Shown piece after piece: positions 1 to 12,568 of a stretch of 64,000 bases of DNA. The stretch is from Citrus sinensis (taxonomy: Eukaryota; Streptophyta; Magnoliopsida; Sapindales; Rutaceae): assembly GCF_022201045.2 (NCBI RefSeq), contig NC_068559.1:248001-312000 (forward strand). The letters are read 5' to 3'. The notes below the pieces were generated by a model. That model worked only from the letters and a program-made list of their open reading frames with translations, ran no database searches and was not told where the DNA came from. The number at the start of each line of letters is the position of its first letter. The stretch's first letter is position 1. The translations under genes were made by a program, and so were the position numbers.

Positions 1-172
1 AAGGTCAAAAAGAGAAGAAGAATCCGAAACATTCGGCTCGGTGCCCATAAATCGCCCTCGATTATGCCCATTTTGCAGTTAGGACTGGGGCTGCGCAGGT
101 AGGTACTCTTAACAAACAGAAGCACGAAACCAAAACCGGAAAATTAAAAAAAAAAGAGGAAAATCCAGTACA
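1..172 (+). promoter_or_regulatory. 5' flank and leader of the MYB gene
   Basis: This short stretch leads into the MYB start codon. It is purine-rich just before the ATG, as plant leaders often are. I see no clear TATA box. The transcription start may lie outside the window. Confidence 0.4.
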
Positions 173-2655
173 ATGAGCGAAAAAAAGGAAGATAGTGTTA
201 GTAAGAGTCAAAACGACGACGTAGATGGGGCGATTGTAGTGGAGGACTCTTCGGAGCCTGGAGGAGGCGGCGATGGTGGTGGTGGTGGTGGTGGAGGTAG
301 TAGTAGTAGTAGAGTGAAGGGGCCGTGGTCGCCGGAGGAGGACGCGGTGCTGAGTCGATTAGTGAGTCAGTTCGGGGCGAGGAATTGGGGAATGATCGCG
401 CGAGGAATTCCAGGTCGGTCGGGAAAATCGTGCCGCCTTCGTTGGTGTAATCAACTCGACCCTTGCCTTAAGCGCAAGCCTTTCACTGGTAACTCAACCA
501 AAATTGCGTCATTTATTTATTTATAAAAAAAGGAATCTTTTTTGCAATTGTTTTCTTGTTTCTTTCTGAAGAAGATTGGATTTTTGCTGAAGGATTTGAA
601 ATTCTCCATTGTTAAACGCTCTACATAGTACATATACAGAATCAAAGATTGATTTTTGTCTGCTGTGTAAAATAAATAGGGTTGGTATGTTTGAGATTAA
701 GGTGCTTTGGCTTGGAAGCCACAGTTCCTACTGTGCGATGGTTGCAACTTGCAAGTAGAGTACTGGATGTCAGATATAATTATATAAGTGTGAGTGAGAA
801 TGTGAGTTTGAGTGTGAGGGGATAAAGAGTAGTTCCCAGCTTGGTGTTTTTACCAAACACTTCAGCTACTGTCCTTTCAAAGTTCAGTAGAAGGAAGCAG
901 TCCCAAACATGCCTATGGTCATATAATGTTTCAGGCCGTACGTTCTGTCATTGGCAGGATTATCTAGCATTCTACTAGCTCTTTGCGGTGTGATGTTGGT
1001 GAAAGACAGTTATGGAATTGTTATTATTTGATCATTCTTGCGGTAACCTTTGACAGGGTCACTTTTTTGTTGTGGTCTTTTATATTGACTCTTCACAAAA
1101 TAATCTGGAAGTTTGAATAGTGCTTTCTTTGTTTTTATCCTGGAGAAAGGAAAAAGGTTACTTCTGAAGAAACTGTAATCCGATAAAATGCTTGAGATTA
1201 ACTATTTTACTTGGTGATTAGTTACCAATTTTCTACTGGTGGGTGGGCAGTTTAAAAGATATATTGATAAGTATTTGGTTTTTCAATCTTTGACTCTTGT
1301 ACGGTGGCATCCTCTTTTAGCCATCGTGTTATTTTAAGAATGATGAGAAGTAACAGCTATTACAAGCTAGGGTTCTATGCTTATTTTACCGTTTATGACA
1401 TGTAGGCCATTGTATGCTATGTCTGTTGGATGTTGTTAGTCCTGAAAAAACTATTTTCTGAATAGACATCTGCATATAACCTGAGTTACACATGGAGTTT
1501 CTTATTTGATGCTCATTAATCTGATCATTATCGTGATGAATATGTAAGAACTTTCATGAGAACATGTTCTATGGTACTGCAGATGAAGAGGACCAAATTA
1601 TAATTTCAGCACATGCAGTTCATGGCAACAAGTGGGCGGTGATTGCAAGGCTCCTGCCCGGTAGAACTGATAATGCAATTAAGAACCACTGGAATTCTAC
1701 CCTAAGGCGCAGATATACAGATCTAGGGAGGTTTAAACCAGCCCTTGGAGACATGACGGAAGATGGTAGCCTTGACAGAACAAAGGGATCCTCAGAAGAA
1801 ACTCTCTCTGTTGGAGATGTTAATCCGCTGAAGCCCCTAGAAGGAAGAGATGTCACAATGGACGATAGACCCAACCGGCTTGAAGATATGGCCCAAACGA
1901 ATGGGGGTGAGTTTACTGCTGTCCCGAAACAGCATTCTACCTTTCCATGTCCAGTTGGTGATATTAATTCGTGCAAGCTCCCAGAAGGAAGAGATGTTAC
2001 GATGAATGATACACCAAAGATGCATGAAGACAGAGCCGAGAGAATGGAGGTTGAATTTGCTGCTGGACCAAAACCTCATCCTACCCTTCCTCGTCCAGTT
2101 GCACGGGTTAGTGCTTTTAGTCTGTATAACTCTCCAAGTGGGCTTACACCCTGCTCTGGGATTCCCAGGGCAGTCCCAACTCAGGGACCTTTGGTCCAAG
2201 CACCCAGACTAGACTTAGGCATATGCAAATTCCTAGAAGATGTTTGTAGTGAGCCCATCATCCCTTCACAATGTGGGTATGGTTGCTGTGCATCTCCAAC
2301 AGGGCACCATTTGCACAGCTCATTATTGGGTCCTGAGTTTGTTGATTATGAGGAGCCTCCTGCTTTCTCGAGTCATGAACTAATTTCCATAGCTACGGAT
2401 TTGAACAATATCGCATGGATCAAGAGTGGCCTTGAGAATAGCAATGTTGGAGTACCAGGCAATGCAGCTAGTGAGAGAATGACTCAGGGGACTTCTTCTG
2501 ATCCACGAATGGAAATATCAGAACAAAGTGTAAAGAGAGATATGCGCTTTGAAGAGGGACGGAACAAGTTGACGGGCATGATGACAGATGTTCTACCTGC
2601 CCAGGTACCTCGACAATCTTTTGCAATGCGAGCTCAAGTTGAGGGTTTGAGCTAA
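173..2655 (+). CDS. R2R3-MYB transcription factor, MYB1/MYB25/MYB109-like (subgroup 23)
   Basis: Two exons, 173-488 and 1583-2655, joined by a GT-AG intron that splits an Asp codon (G|AT), give 462 aa. Residues 30-46 are a Gly/Ser-rich tract. The R2 repeat covers about 48-98 (Trp52, Trp72, Trp91). The R3 repeat covers about 101-150 (Phe104 in place of the first Trp, then Trp123 and Trp142). The stretches [17 protein letters not shown] and [17 protein letters not shown] are the DNA-recognition helices. The match to the Arabidopsis MYB1/25/109 group through both repeats is strong from memory. Known members are nuclear DNA-binding regulators; the targets here cannot be read. The C-terminal region has a 48-residue tandem duplication (residues 182-229 and 230-277), which is unusual. 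The long second exon continues in frame to a normal stop, so the gene looks intact. Confidence 0.93.
1810..2097 (+). repeat. Tandem 144-bp in-frame duplication inside the MYB gene
   Basis: Two adjacent 144-bp copies (1810-1953 and 1954-2097) encode two 48-residue blocks. Both begin with VGD, share EGRDVTM near the middle and end in a Pro-rich FPCP or LPRP tail. They have diverged at the protein level, so the duplication is not recent. Confidence 0.8.
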
Positions 2656-3488
2656 AATCCATGGCCTTTTTCTCCTTTTGAAGTTGAATCACATAGTTAG
2701 ACAGCCATAGAATCAAATTGCGAAGATGACTCAGTTATCTTCTTGATTTCGGAAAGCAGGAAAGTTGATTTTTGTGAGGAGGCTCCTCGTCCAAGCAGAG
2801 ATATCATGACATGTTGTTTAGTATACAAAAATACAACCTATGTTTCTGAATCTAGTTTCAGAATTCAGACCTCGTCCAGCCAAGGAATGAAACTTAGTAA
2901 ATCAGAGTATAACAAACAGCCACCCGGTTGTTACTTGTTAGATGATCAATCTCTGATATTTATACTTTACTGATTTTGGGTGGGTTGATGACGCTTTGTC
3001 AGTCTTAAAATATTGTTTTTTTGGAACAGTTGATTAGGCGTGTGGTTATTTCGACCCATGAAAATACTCTCCACATCACACCCACTTTTAAATAAATTGT
3101 TGAATTTGTAGCATAAGAGAAGGAGATTGTGTGGACACTTGTCAACTGAGGTAGCAGAAGCACTAAACTTTCAATTTCTAAAGTCTAAACATAAGAGTTC
3201 TAAATGGGAAGTTAAGAGTGGAGTATAATCTAAATTGAAAACAGGGAGAAAAAAAAAAGTCCTATCAAAGACAAAGAATAATGAAAACTGTTAAAAAAAT
3301 AATAATAGTGAATATGTAAATAAAGAGTGCTTGCTTGGATTGTGGGTTTAAGGAGTAATGTGAAATAATTAAGGGCTTTGTGGAGCAAAATCTGGGAATA
3401 AAATTTTTACGGTGAGTATATTAAGAAAATGAGTGTCAGGAGAAATTTAATGAGTTGGAAAATGGCCTCACTTTTGATTTAACTACAT
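2656..3488. other. MYB 3' flank and intergenic DNA
   Basis: The first few hundred bases are probably the MYB 3' UTR. The rest is AT-rich. I see no gene. Confidence 0.5.
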
Positions 3489-3708
3489 TTTTATTAAGAG
3501 TAATGATACAGCCACAAACTCTTGTACAAATTTATTTTGTACAAACTGATGTGGCATGATAAGATTGGTTGAATTAAATATCACTTAGCCCACATGATTT
3601 ATTTTTATTAATTTATATTTTCATTCAACCAATGAATTAATGTCACGTTAGTTTGTACAAAATAAGTTTGTACAAGAGTTTGTGGCTGTATCATTACTCT
3701 TTTATTAA
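3489..3708. mobile_element. Mutator-type MITE with 9-bp target duplication
   Basis: The element spans 3498-3699 (202 bp). Both ends start GAGTAATGATACAGCCACAA when read inward, and the terminal inverted repeats run about 50 bp with one or two mismatches. Perfect 9-bp direct repeats TTTTATTAA flank it (3489-3497 and 3700-3708). A 9-bp duplication plus long inverted repeats is typical of Mutator-like elements. There is no coding capacity. Confidence 0.85.
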
Positions 3709-5761
3709 TGGCTTGAATTTAATCATTGATAGCATTCAGTTTGTTCATTTCTTTCAGTTGGGAGGATGGTGGTTATTGGTATTATGAAAAGCCATGAGAT
3801 TGATTTCTAAATTATTGCCCTTCAATATTAATTCAAAACAAAGCAAGAGCTGATAGCCCGTAATCTTTTTCTCTCAGTTTTCTTATTTATTTATTAATTA
3901 TATAATTTATAACAAATGATGAATATTTTGTCATTAACTACAATGTTGATGAAATTTTTGTGTGTTATTGAATTACCTAGGATATATTGAGTTCTTATGA
4001 AGTGATATAGATACATATGTCTTTATTTTTATTAGTATTTAAATCTCTGTTTCACTGTAGAGTACTAATGATGACTGTTATATTATAACAGTAAGTCTAA
4101 ATTTACCTCTGTGGTTGTATGGTCATCGTCAATGCTCCACTATAAAATAGTTCCAACATAAATAGACTAAAAAGACTTTTAAACAATCACCCAAAACATT
4201 CTTAATTAATTAAGGAGTGACTGAGCATTTAGCCTAAAATACGCTAAGAAAAAGGTCAAATCTCATTCATCATTAGTGCGAAAGTGATAGCCTCTTATTG
4301 CTTCATTTCCATACAAAACAACAAATATAATTAAATTAATAAAGACCAAGCTCTGCCACCCCAAGTCTAACTGCTTATATTAATTATATTTTGATAGATT
4401 TTGTTGACTTAAACACGAGTTGCTGCCATGATGATGCCGCGATCATCGGTCATAATTTGTCTTAATCTCGTTTTATTGGACATGGCTCGTGCTGGAAAAT
4501 TTTACTTAATGGACAATTTAACAGACTATTATCAATAACTTTCTCCCCCACCCTGAACAACTTAGTGGGTGATCACTCATTATATTCCTGCAAACCCCTT
4601 CGAAGAATTATATATTCATGTATATATATTTGCTTATTTCAATATCTTACAAGAGGAGGTGCGCGTGCTATATATGCTCTTATGATTATAGCATTTACAT
4701 TATTGAGCCAAAATGTATAATGATGATGGTATGTTTTAAGGGAGAATTCACTCTTTGATCTCTTTGAAGTCTTTTATAAAATTTAATACGTCATTTTATT
4801 TTTGGAGATTATATGCACACTATTCAGATAAGTATTGATTAATTTTAATTTGTACGCATGTCAATTATTTGTCTAATATTTATTTGTAAGTGAAAATGTC
4901 ACACCACCGTACCCTTCTAACAATATACTTTTTCCTTCCCGTTTGTTTTGAATACTATAAATGAAATGAGTGGCCATCAAGAATTTTATAAAGAACCAAA
5001 TTGCTCAAATAAATGATTTGAGAAATGAAAATATCATTCTCCAACCTGTCAATGGTATGCTTTTCAGATTTTGAAAAGCCATGGCTCCAAAAAATTTTTT
5101 GGTAATGTTATATAACCTTTTCTTTCCTGCTGCCACCAAAAGATATTTTCAAGATTAATATCTAAAATTAGAAATGAAATTCTTCATTCTTCTTTAAATT
5201 TTAGGTTGAAAATAATGCACGCGAGTATTTTATTTTAAAAAAACTATAAACTATTTTAACGTAAACGGTATATGCGAATATGTTTAATAGGGTTCCTTAA
5301 AAAAATAAATAAATAAAATCTTCTCATAATCTATGTTTTAAAAAATCTTTTAACATGTGCACATTTTTATTTATATATGATCATGATTTACTTATTTATT
5401 ATATTTCAATTTATTAACTACTAACGAAGTGATTATATCTATCCAAATAAAAGTTGAAATCATGAGAAAAAAGAAATCCTAGCCTCTGAGAAAAATATGA
5501 AACAAATTAATAAACAAGCTATATGATCAACAACCCGTAATCTAAATAGTTTAACTGTTCAAGCCCTTTTGTTTGCTATTGTTGCCGTGTTTAATATTTG
5601 TTAAAATAAGTCCATGCTCTGGTGGACATTGTGGGGGTCCTCGAAGTTGGAGGCATAAGACTTTATAATTGTAGGTCCAGAAGAATAGCAATGCATGGGG
5701 TCGTGACCATAAAGATGACCATCAATGTTAAGCATCATACTACGCTGCAACTGTGTTACCG

Positions 5762-5842
5762 TGCCACAGTTGCATCCAGTCGTTGGATGTACTTAGATTG
5801 GCGAGGTCTACTGTCATTCAACGACTGGGTATAACTGTGGCA
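5762..5842. repeat. Imperfect inverted repeat / hairpin
   Basis: Arms 5762-5789 and 5815-5842 are 28 nt each and match at 24 positions; all four differences are transitions. The core of the arm reads TGCCACAGTT followed by CCAGTCGTTG. The loop is 25 nt. It could be the remnant of a foldback transposon or a miRNA-like precursor. Confidence 0.6.
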
Positions 5843-7761
5843 CCACAGGTTTCCCCCATGTTAATTTACTTCCTTCTAGAGAAACTTTGATTTTTCGAAG
5901 CTGCGTGAGAGAAAGGGTTTGTATAATCTTGTTATTAAGAGACTGACACTTTCGTTTTGTCGTGATTTCTTTTTTATTACCTATATAATATGAAAACTGT
6001 TGTGGATCAAACAGGGAGGTGTCTAAATTATGCAAGTAAAGAATTCAAATGAACAAAAGTTAAAGAGGCATAATGAGAATAACGAATAAGATTAAGATTT
6101 TTTTTTTGAATAATTATTTTTTTATTAAAAAAAGAACAACAGTACAATGAGTTGCAGTACATCATCAGTATATATTGTAGAGATCAAGATACAGAGATCT
6201 AAAACAGTAACCAATTGGAGCAACTCATACAATCTCACTGAAGAGCAAGAAGAAATACGTGTATCCAAGAAATAAAAACTTCCATTCACAGTACACAAAT
6301 AGACGGAGCTCCAGTCGGGGATCCCTGGTTCTTTTGATATAATCTCCATGAATATAATTAGGCTTTCCAACTGATGCCAAAATAGATTTACTGCAGAAAT
6401 TGATTCCACCCAGCAATTATCCTCAGAGTCAAAAGAGGAAGAAATTGAAGTAAATCTTCCATCTCACACCCAAAAGTAGAGGCGGCCAAAGCAAAATTAC
6501 CATCCTCAATCCAAAAAGATGAGGAGGCTTCAACCAAAAAAATAAAAATAAATAAATAAATAAGGAAAAAGAAAAGGAAATTCTTTCATCAAATAGCATC
6601 ACACTCTTTAAATCTCATAGTGTTGTGTGCACAGCACCTTCCGAATTAATTAGTGTGATGCGCGCACGCACACCCCACAAATTATATTATGTAGTATTTG
6701 CGAAATTCACTTTATAAATTTATAAGTTTGAAACATAAATTATTTTTATCAAGAAGTAGATAGATATATCTCGTAAAAAATCTTATTTTCTTTGGCAATA
6801 AGATCGTTTAATGAAAGATTAAATTAATCTTTATACATATTGAATTTTTATCTAATATTAAATTGGAGGTACACTTGATTCGCTTTAGGTGAGATATCTA
6901 TACTATGCTATCAAACACTTAATCTAGAAAGTTTTGATGAAATTTTCATTATAAATATTAATTGATTTGTAATGAACTAAATAAACTCATTTATTGGAAA
7001 AACTGAAAAATGTTTTGAATCAAAGATAGTTTCTAAAACACTCTATTATATGTTTTGAAAAGATATTACAAACTAGGATCCAGAATTTGTTGCTTATAAA
7101 TTTCAACGAAATTTATCGTTTTCACTTATATTAAACGTTAGTAATGTTAAAAAAATAAATAATAATAAATAAATAAAGTAAAAGATTCTTATCTAGTAAG
7201 CACCCATGGATCATGAGACCTAATCCAAGAAGAACTAACTAGATTACAAAATAATTAAAATTACCATGAACGTGCAAGACATGATCATGTGAGACAATCT
7301 CCCGAACCCTATTCTAAATGGATAAATAAATAAACACAATATTCCTCAAATCCATTCTGGGTTTCTGATACGTGTCACAAGACCACAAGGCCACAACATA
7401 TAAATATATGAACTAATTAAAAATCAAAGAATAAGGCTAGAAGAAACCAGCTAATTAAGCGGCGCAGCAAATGCGACACAGTTAGACTGAATGTCTCTTA
7501 ATAGCAGCACTTTCTTCTTTGTCTCAATCAAGATGTCGGTGGATATGTCTGGCAAGAAGCATGCAAATTGCTAAGGCGCTGCCGCCGACTTGTTTTTTTA
7601 TTTTTATTGTAATTAAATCGAAGCAAGGTAGCTTAATAGATGATATATCATTGATCTTGATATTAATCTTATCAACTTTGTAACATTAAAGTTTGGGTTA
7701 GATTTGTTTCTGTCCACAGTTATGGGAGCGTTTCTTTTTGATCTATTTTCAGTGAAAGGGT

Positions 7762-7783
7762 GGGGGGGGGGGGGGGGGGGGGG
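7762..7783 (+). repeat. G homopolymer (22 G) followed by an A run
   Basis: 22 consecutive G, one C, then about ten A. Such a run is rare in plant DNA and is prone to length error in sequencing. Confidence 0.9.
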
Positions 7784-7895
7784 CAAAAAAAAAAGGTTCA
7801 TGTCATTATGCTATAGGGGTGAATCCTAAGATTTTCATTTTTGAAATATTTAGTGATATTATAAATAGCAATTTAATTTGTAGGAATATTTAGTC

Positions 7896-8486
7896 TTAGG
7901 ATCAATTTGGTCATCCTGAAGATTTTAAACTAATTGATGTTAGTTAAACGTTTGGTAAAATTTAATTTTTTAAAAGTACTATGAGTTTTAAAAGAAATCG
8001 TATGTGTTTGGTAATTCTTATTGTTAAGTTGCTATAAGAATATAAAAGACTGAAATAGACACAATATTGAATAAAACGTATTTACATATTTATAAATACG
8101 TATGTAAAATATTTTTAATTGTGTATGCATAATAATTGATGATTAAAATATTTATTTTTATTTTATTATTTTATTTTGTTATCTCGGTAGAATTGGAGAT
8201 GATAAATAATATCAAAAAGTTAATGATTTTTTTAATAATTAACATGGATGATTTTAAATTTTTTATAATATATATAAGGATATACATGGAATTGTATTAA
8301 ATATAAAAGTAATTCTCAAAATCATATTTTAAAAAATTACACTTTCTTTACTTTTCAAAATTGACTGTAGGATAGGATAATTTTACCAAAAGTGATTGAT
8401 AAAAAAATTACCAAACATTAAAATTAATTTTTAACTTTTTAAAATCACATTTTACCCTTCCAAAAATAATCTCAAATGAACCCTTA
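7896..8486. mobile_element. PIF/Harbinger-like non-autonomous element
   Basis: The element covers 7899-8483 (585 bp) between TTA direct repeats (7896-7898 and 8484-8486). Its right end, read inward, is closely similar to the left end of the element at 50909: both carry TTTGAGATT, a TTTTGG(A/G)AGGGT stretch and AATGTTTGGTAA or GTGTTTGGTAA. It is AT-rich with no coding sequence. Confidence 0.7.
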
Positions 8487-9521
8487 ATTACGCATCATAA
8501 ATGATAGGACGAGCATAGCTGAAAACCAATACCAAAAAATCTGACTTGTGATGTCAACGAATGTAATAGTCTGAAAATCTGCTTCCTTGAAGGAAAAGTC
8601 TATTTCAATATTAATTAGGAAGAAATTTATCTTCCGTTGAGTTTGAGGATTGGAATTTAATTTCCTATAGCTGCATTTGATCAAATGGGTTTTTATTTAT
8701 TTTAATTTTTACAAAAATTATTTAATTCTTTTGTCAAATTATAAAATTCGCTTTCGGTGAAGTATTTCCTGAAAATCAAAGTCAATGGAAAAAAAATATT
8801 GAAATATTGATTAGGTTGTCTAGTGTCAAACCAAAAACATTTCAAAGTTTTGAATGAAATTTGAAAAACTTATACAAGTAGGGGTTGAATATTACCTTTC
8901 ATAGCCAGCTAGTGAGTTTCTAAAACTTAATGTTTGTATTATCGCATATATATATGAAAAGCATTTATAGAGATGCGTTTCCCTCTATTTTATCTAGTTA
9001 TTAAAGAAAAAACAATTAATATATTTAAAAGTACCCTTAGGTCATCAACTAAAAATTAGTGTGAAAAATAGTTTGAAGTCTCCTGCTTAATTACACATTT
9101 TAAGTCAATAGATGACCAATTTTAGTGTATTAATTATTTAACTTGAGCGTCGCTAAAAGGCAAATATGGTACGACAAAATTGTATTGTACAGATCAAATT
9201 TCCAATTTGTAATGTAATATTTCAAAGTTACACGTAAGCCTAACGTCATCTAATCACAAAACCCCAATAGAAAAAGGAAAAAAAAAAAGGGAAAGCTTGT
9301 TAACATAAGAGGAGTGAGCGTGCAAACACGACATAGACAAAGCGGACGGCGTTACAAGGGACCAATGCAATGGTCGGTTGGTGATTGATTTTGATGTTTC
9401 TCTTCTCAGTTCTCTCTCTCTCTCTCTCTCTTTAGTAACCTCCAAAGCAAAGCAAAGCAACACAAATAAGATACTTATCCATTTATTCATAGGAGTTAAT
9501 TAATCTGTTGTGAATGTGATC
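8487..9521. promoter_or_regulatory. Intergenic region and promoter/leader of the DUF620 gene
   Basis: AT-rich intergenic DNA. A (CT)n run at about 9412-9431 lies roughly 90 bp before the start codon and probably sits in the leader, as in many plant genes. No other feature is seen. Confidence 0.5.
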
Positions 9522-11924
9522 ATGAGGAAACTCTGTCCGAATTTTGATCGCGAGGATGGGCTGGAGACAGTGCTGGAGGTGCCAATTCCTGAAGAAATGT
9601 TCACAGGCAACAAGAACAACAATAATACTACACACAGATCGTGGCAAAATGTGAAGTCTTGGATAAAGCCACACAGCGAAAGATCATCAACATCTATGAG
9701 TATGACGGCTCTCTTTGGAGGCAAAAACACTGAGATCCAGCTCTTGCTTGGGGTCGTTGGAGCTCCATTGATCCCTCTTCCTATTCCTTCTTCCCATCAT
9801 GATCATCACCACCCCATAGTCGACAAAGATCATCCCATTGTAAGTTTTCGTTAATAATGGAATAATTAATTAATTTGAATAGGTATTGCTGAGTAACTAT
9901 AGATCATAATACGAATGATGGATGTAACTGCAGGAGGCTTCAATGGCGAAGTACATAGTGAAGCAATATGTAGCGTCGGTGGGGGGAGAAAAGGCATTGA
10001 ATTCTATAGACAGCATGTATGCAATGGGGAAGGTGAAGATGGCAGCTTCGGAATTTTGTGCAGGCGAAGGGAGTTTGAATGATAGGTTGGTGAAGGTAAG
10101 GCACTTGAAAAAGGGCGTCGGCGGCGGGGAGATGGGTGGATTTGTGCTTTGGCAAAAGAGGCCTGATCTTTGGTGCTTGGAGCTTGTTGTTTCAGGACGC
10201 AAAATTAGTGCCGGAAGCGATGGCAAACTCGCCTGGAGACAGACCCCGTGGCATCATTCTCATGCCTCTAGAGGCCCACCCAGGCCTCTCAGGCGATTTT
10301 TACAGGTAGAATGCTTACTTTTCCTGAATCATTCATTAATTCTCCTCATATGTAGTCATTGTTTTACAATTAATTTATTTAAGCTGCTGTTGATTAACTA
10401 ATCCTAGCATTAAATTCACTGTTAAATTGATTTTATATAATCTTTTGCTAGATATTTAGCTTTGTAATTTTCCTACTTAGACGTTATTATTAATATTAGC
10501 ACTGAATTTGATGATGATGGTTTTTGTGCTTTTGTGCGGTATACTAGTAACAGTGAGTCTTCAGCCTAGCTGGTTGGTACCATTAAAGCTGATCAAACTC
10601 CAGTTTCTTTTTATTTATTTTATGTTCTTTTGACTTTTCCTAGAGCTATGGGCCAAGGGACTGGACTGAATAGCTTGTTCGATTTAACGTATTGATTTGC
10701 CCTATTTCTTACGCCACTTTGAGCTTTGGCCCACCGACGCTCATCAAGTTCTAGATTCTCTGCTCGGTCTTGATTGTTTTTGTTATTGAACTTTTAATAT
10801 ATACATATACGGATAGGTACATATATCTATATATATTATGTAGGGTTAAAGATCATTTCACACTTTAACCATAGTATAGGATTCTAACTGATCATTGGAT
10901 TCAAATTCAAAAGCTTTAATTTAAATTTCGCACTTTAACTAAAGTACAGAATCTCTAATTAAATCTTAACTCATATTATGTATACATAATATTATAAAAT
11001 TTAGGATGTTAACAGGAAAAGAAAAAGAAAAAAGAAAAGAAAAGAAAAGAGGTTTATAACATGAAAATTGAAATGATGGACTCTTACAGTTAAAGAAATA
11101 ATGATTTTTTGGTCCACCATCATGGAAAAAGTCAACATTCAACAATCTTGTAGTGTAAAACAGAGAAATAAAAACATCTTTTCTTGCCTTGTAAAAACAA
11201 GAATGATGATGTTGTTTTTGACAAATAATGCTGCTGCCCAAACTCATACTTGGCTTAATTTGCTCTCAACACTCAACAGGGTCTTGATCCAAGGTCTACG
11301 GCAAATTTATTCTCAAATTCAGTGCTCTGCGTGATGGAGAAAACAATCAACAATGAAGATTGCTTCATATTAAAAGTGGAAGCTGAAGCCTCAGCACTAA
11401 GAGCAAGAAGCACTAGCAATGTAGAAATAATTCGGCACACAGTGTGGGGCTACTTCAGCCAAAGAACAGGCTTATTAGTCCAACTCAAAGACTCTCATCT
11501 CCTAAGAATCAAGACCCCAGGCAACAACAACAGCATCTTCTGGGAAACAACCATGGAGTCATTGATTCAGGATTACAGATTCATTGATGGCATCAACGTT
11601 GCGCACACCGGTAGAACTTCAGTCTCATTGTTCAGGTTTGGTGAAAATTCTGAGAGCCATACCAGGACTAAAATGGAAGAAATCTGGACCATCGAAGAAG
11701 TTGATTTTAACATTGAGGGATTGTCCATGGATTGCTTCTTGCCTCCTGGTGACTTAAGGAAAGAAGAAGATCATGGCTGTGACGTCATTACAAGTAATCC
11801 TAAGTTGCCTTTCAAGATTCGAGCTGCTTCTTTTAGGGTTAGTGCTTCCAAAGTTGTTGCTATCGACGCTGAGTATTCAGACGACAGCACTGAATATGTT
11901 GATGATGATGAGGAAGAGTTTTAA
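9522..11924 (+). CDS. DUF620 family protein
   Basis: Three exons, 9522-9839, 9934-10305 and 11280-11924, with GT-AG introns all in phase 0, give 444 aa. The start at 9522 (MRKLCPNFDREDGLET) is preferred to an ATG four codons upstream because this is the conserved beginning of the family. Exon 2 carries EASMAKYIVKQY, the AMGKVKM region and the block WRQTPWHHSHASRGPPRPLRR. Exon 3 opens with GLDPRSTANLF and contains the conserved block around residues WGYFSQRTGLLVQLKDSHL. The end is acidic. No signal peptide or membrane segment is evident. The molecular function of the family is not established. Confidence 0.92.
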
Positions 11925-12467
11925 GTCTGTTTTCATTCTGTACATATACAACAATATATTTGACACTACTACAAAAATATGTCCAGTTTTGGTCACATAT
12001 AAAAAGTAATTAATTAATTAAAGCTAAGTTATGAGTTTTGATAATCAAAATTATTATTGCTTCTTCCTCTTAGTTTAATTTTGATGTCACATAGTCAGAA
12101 TGCAATCTATTTTATTCGTGTTATCACATCACTTAGACATACTATATCCTCATCCGATTTTCTAGATCGTCAAATTGTTGCCCAAATCTAGCTAGCTATC
12201 TATTGATTTAGCAACAATATATATAAGGCGGCAAATGGTGGCTTGAAACACTGTCGTGGCAGCCGCGCATAATTAAATTAATGTGATCACACCATATCTA
12301 TTAGTTAAGCAACGAATTGACATCATACGATGGCAATGGTGGATGGAAGGAAATTTACAGAATTCACATAAAATTAGGGAAAATTTGAAAGAGTAGTTGG
12401 TGCACGCACACTCACCATTTTTCTTACTTTCTTTAATGGCTAAAAATTGAATTTGGAGCATAAATTG

Positions 12468-12492
12468 GTCCACAGACCCACACGTGTGGACC
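12468..12492. promoter_or_regulatory. G-box/ABRE in a nested palindrome
   Basis: CCACACGTGTGG (12478-12489) is a perfect palindrome with a CACGTG core. The flanking GGTCCACA (12468-12475) and TGTGGACC (12485-12492) form a second, overlapping inverted repeat. CACGTG is the core site of bZIP and bHLH factors. It lies about 400 bp before the sHSP start codon. Confidence 0.55.
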
Positions 12493-12562
12493 AGTATCCA
12501 TTAAATGGGCTGGTTTCGTATTACTGTTATTATCTAATTAAGAATCTGGACTTGAGGAAGGC

Positions 12563-12568
12563 CACGTG
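12563..12568. promoter_or_regulatory. Second CACGTG G-box
   Basis: GCCACGTGTGAG surrounds the core, an ABRE-like context. It is about 85 bp downstream of the first G-box and 175 bp before the TATA box. Confidence 0.45.

Larger units (their letters stand above)
3709..7898. other. AT-rich intergenic region
   Basis: No gene is recognised. It holds an imperfect hairpin at 5762-5842 and a 22-bp G homopolymer at 7762-7783. A minus-strand stretch near 6125-6480 can be read as short protein pieces, but I cannot assign it to any family. Confidence 0.5.

Noticed and set aside
1620-2212. Antisense and shifted open frames over the MYB second exon
   Set aside because: Shadows of the MYB coding sequence without any domain.
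6125-6480. Overlapping minus-strand frames that read like parts of a protein
   Set aside because: No domain recognised, no consistent exon structure, frames shift within 300 bp. Possibly a very old gene relic, but I cannot support it.
9510-9521. Upstream ATG of the DUF620 gene as the start
   Set aside because: The conserved family N-terminus begins at MRKLCP (9522).
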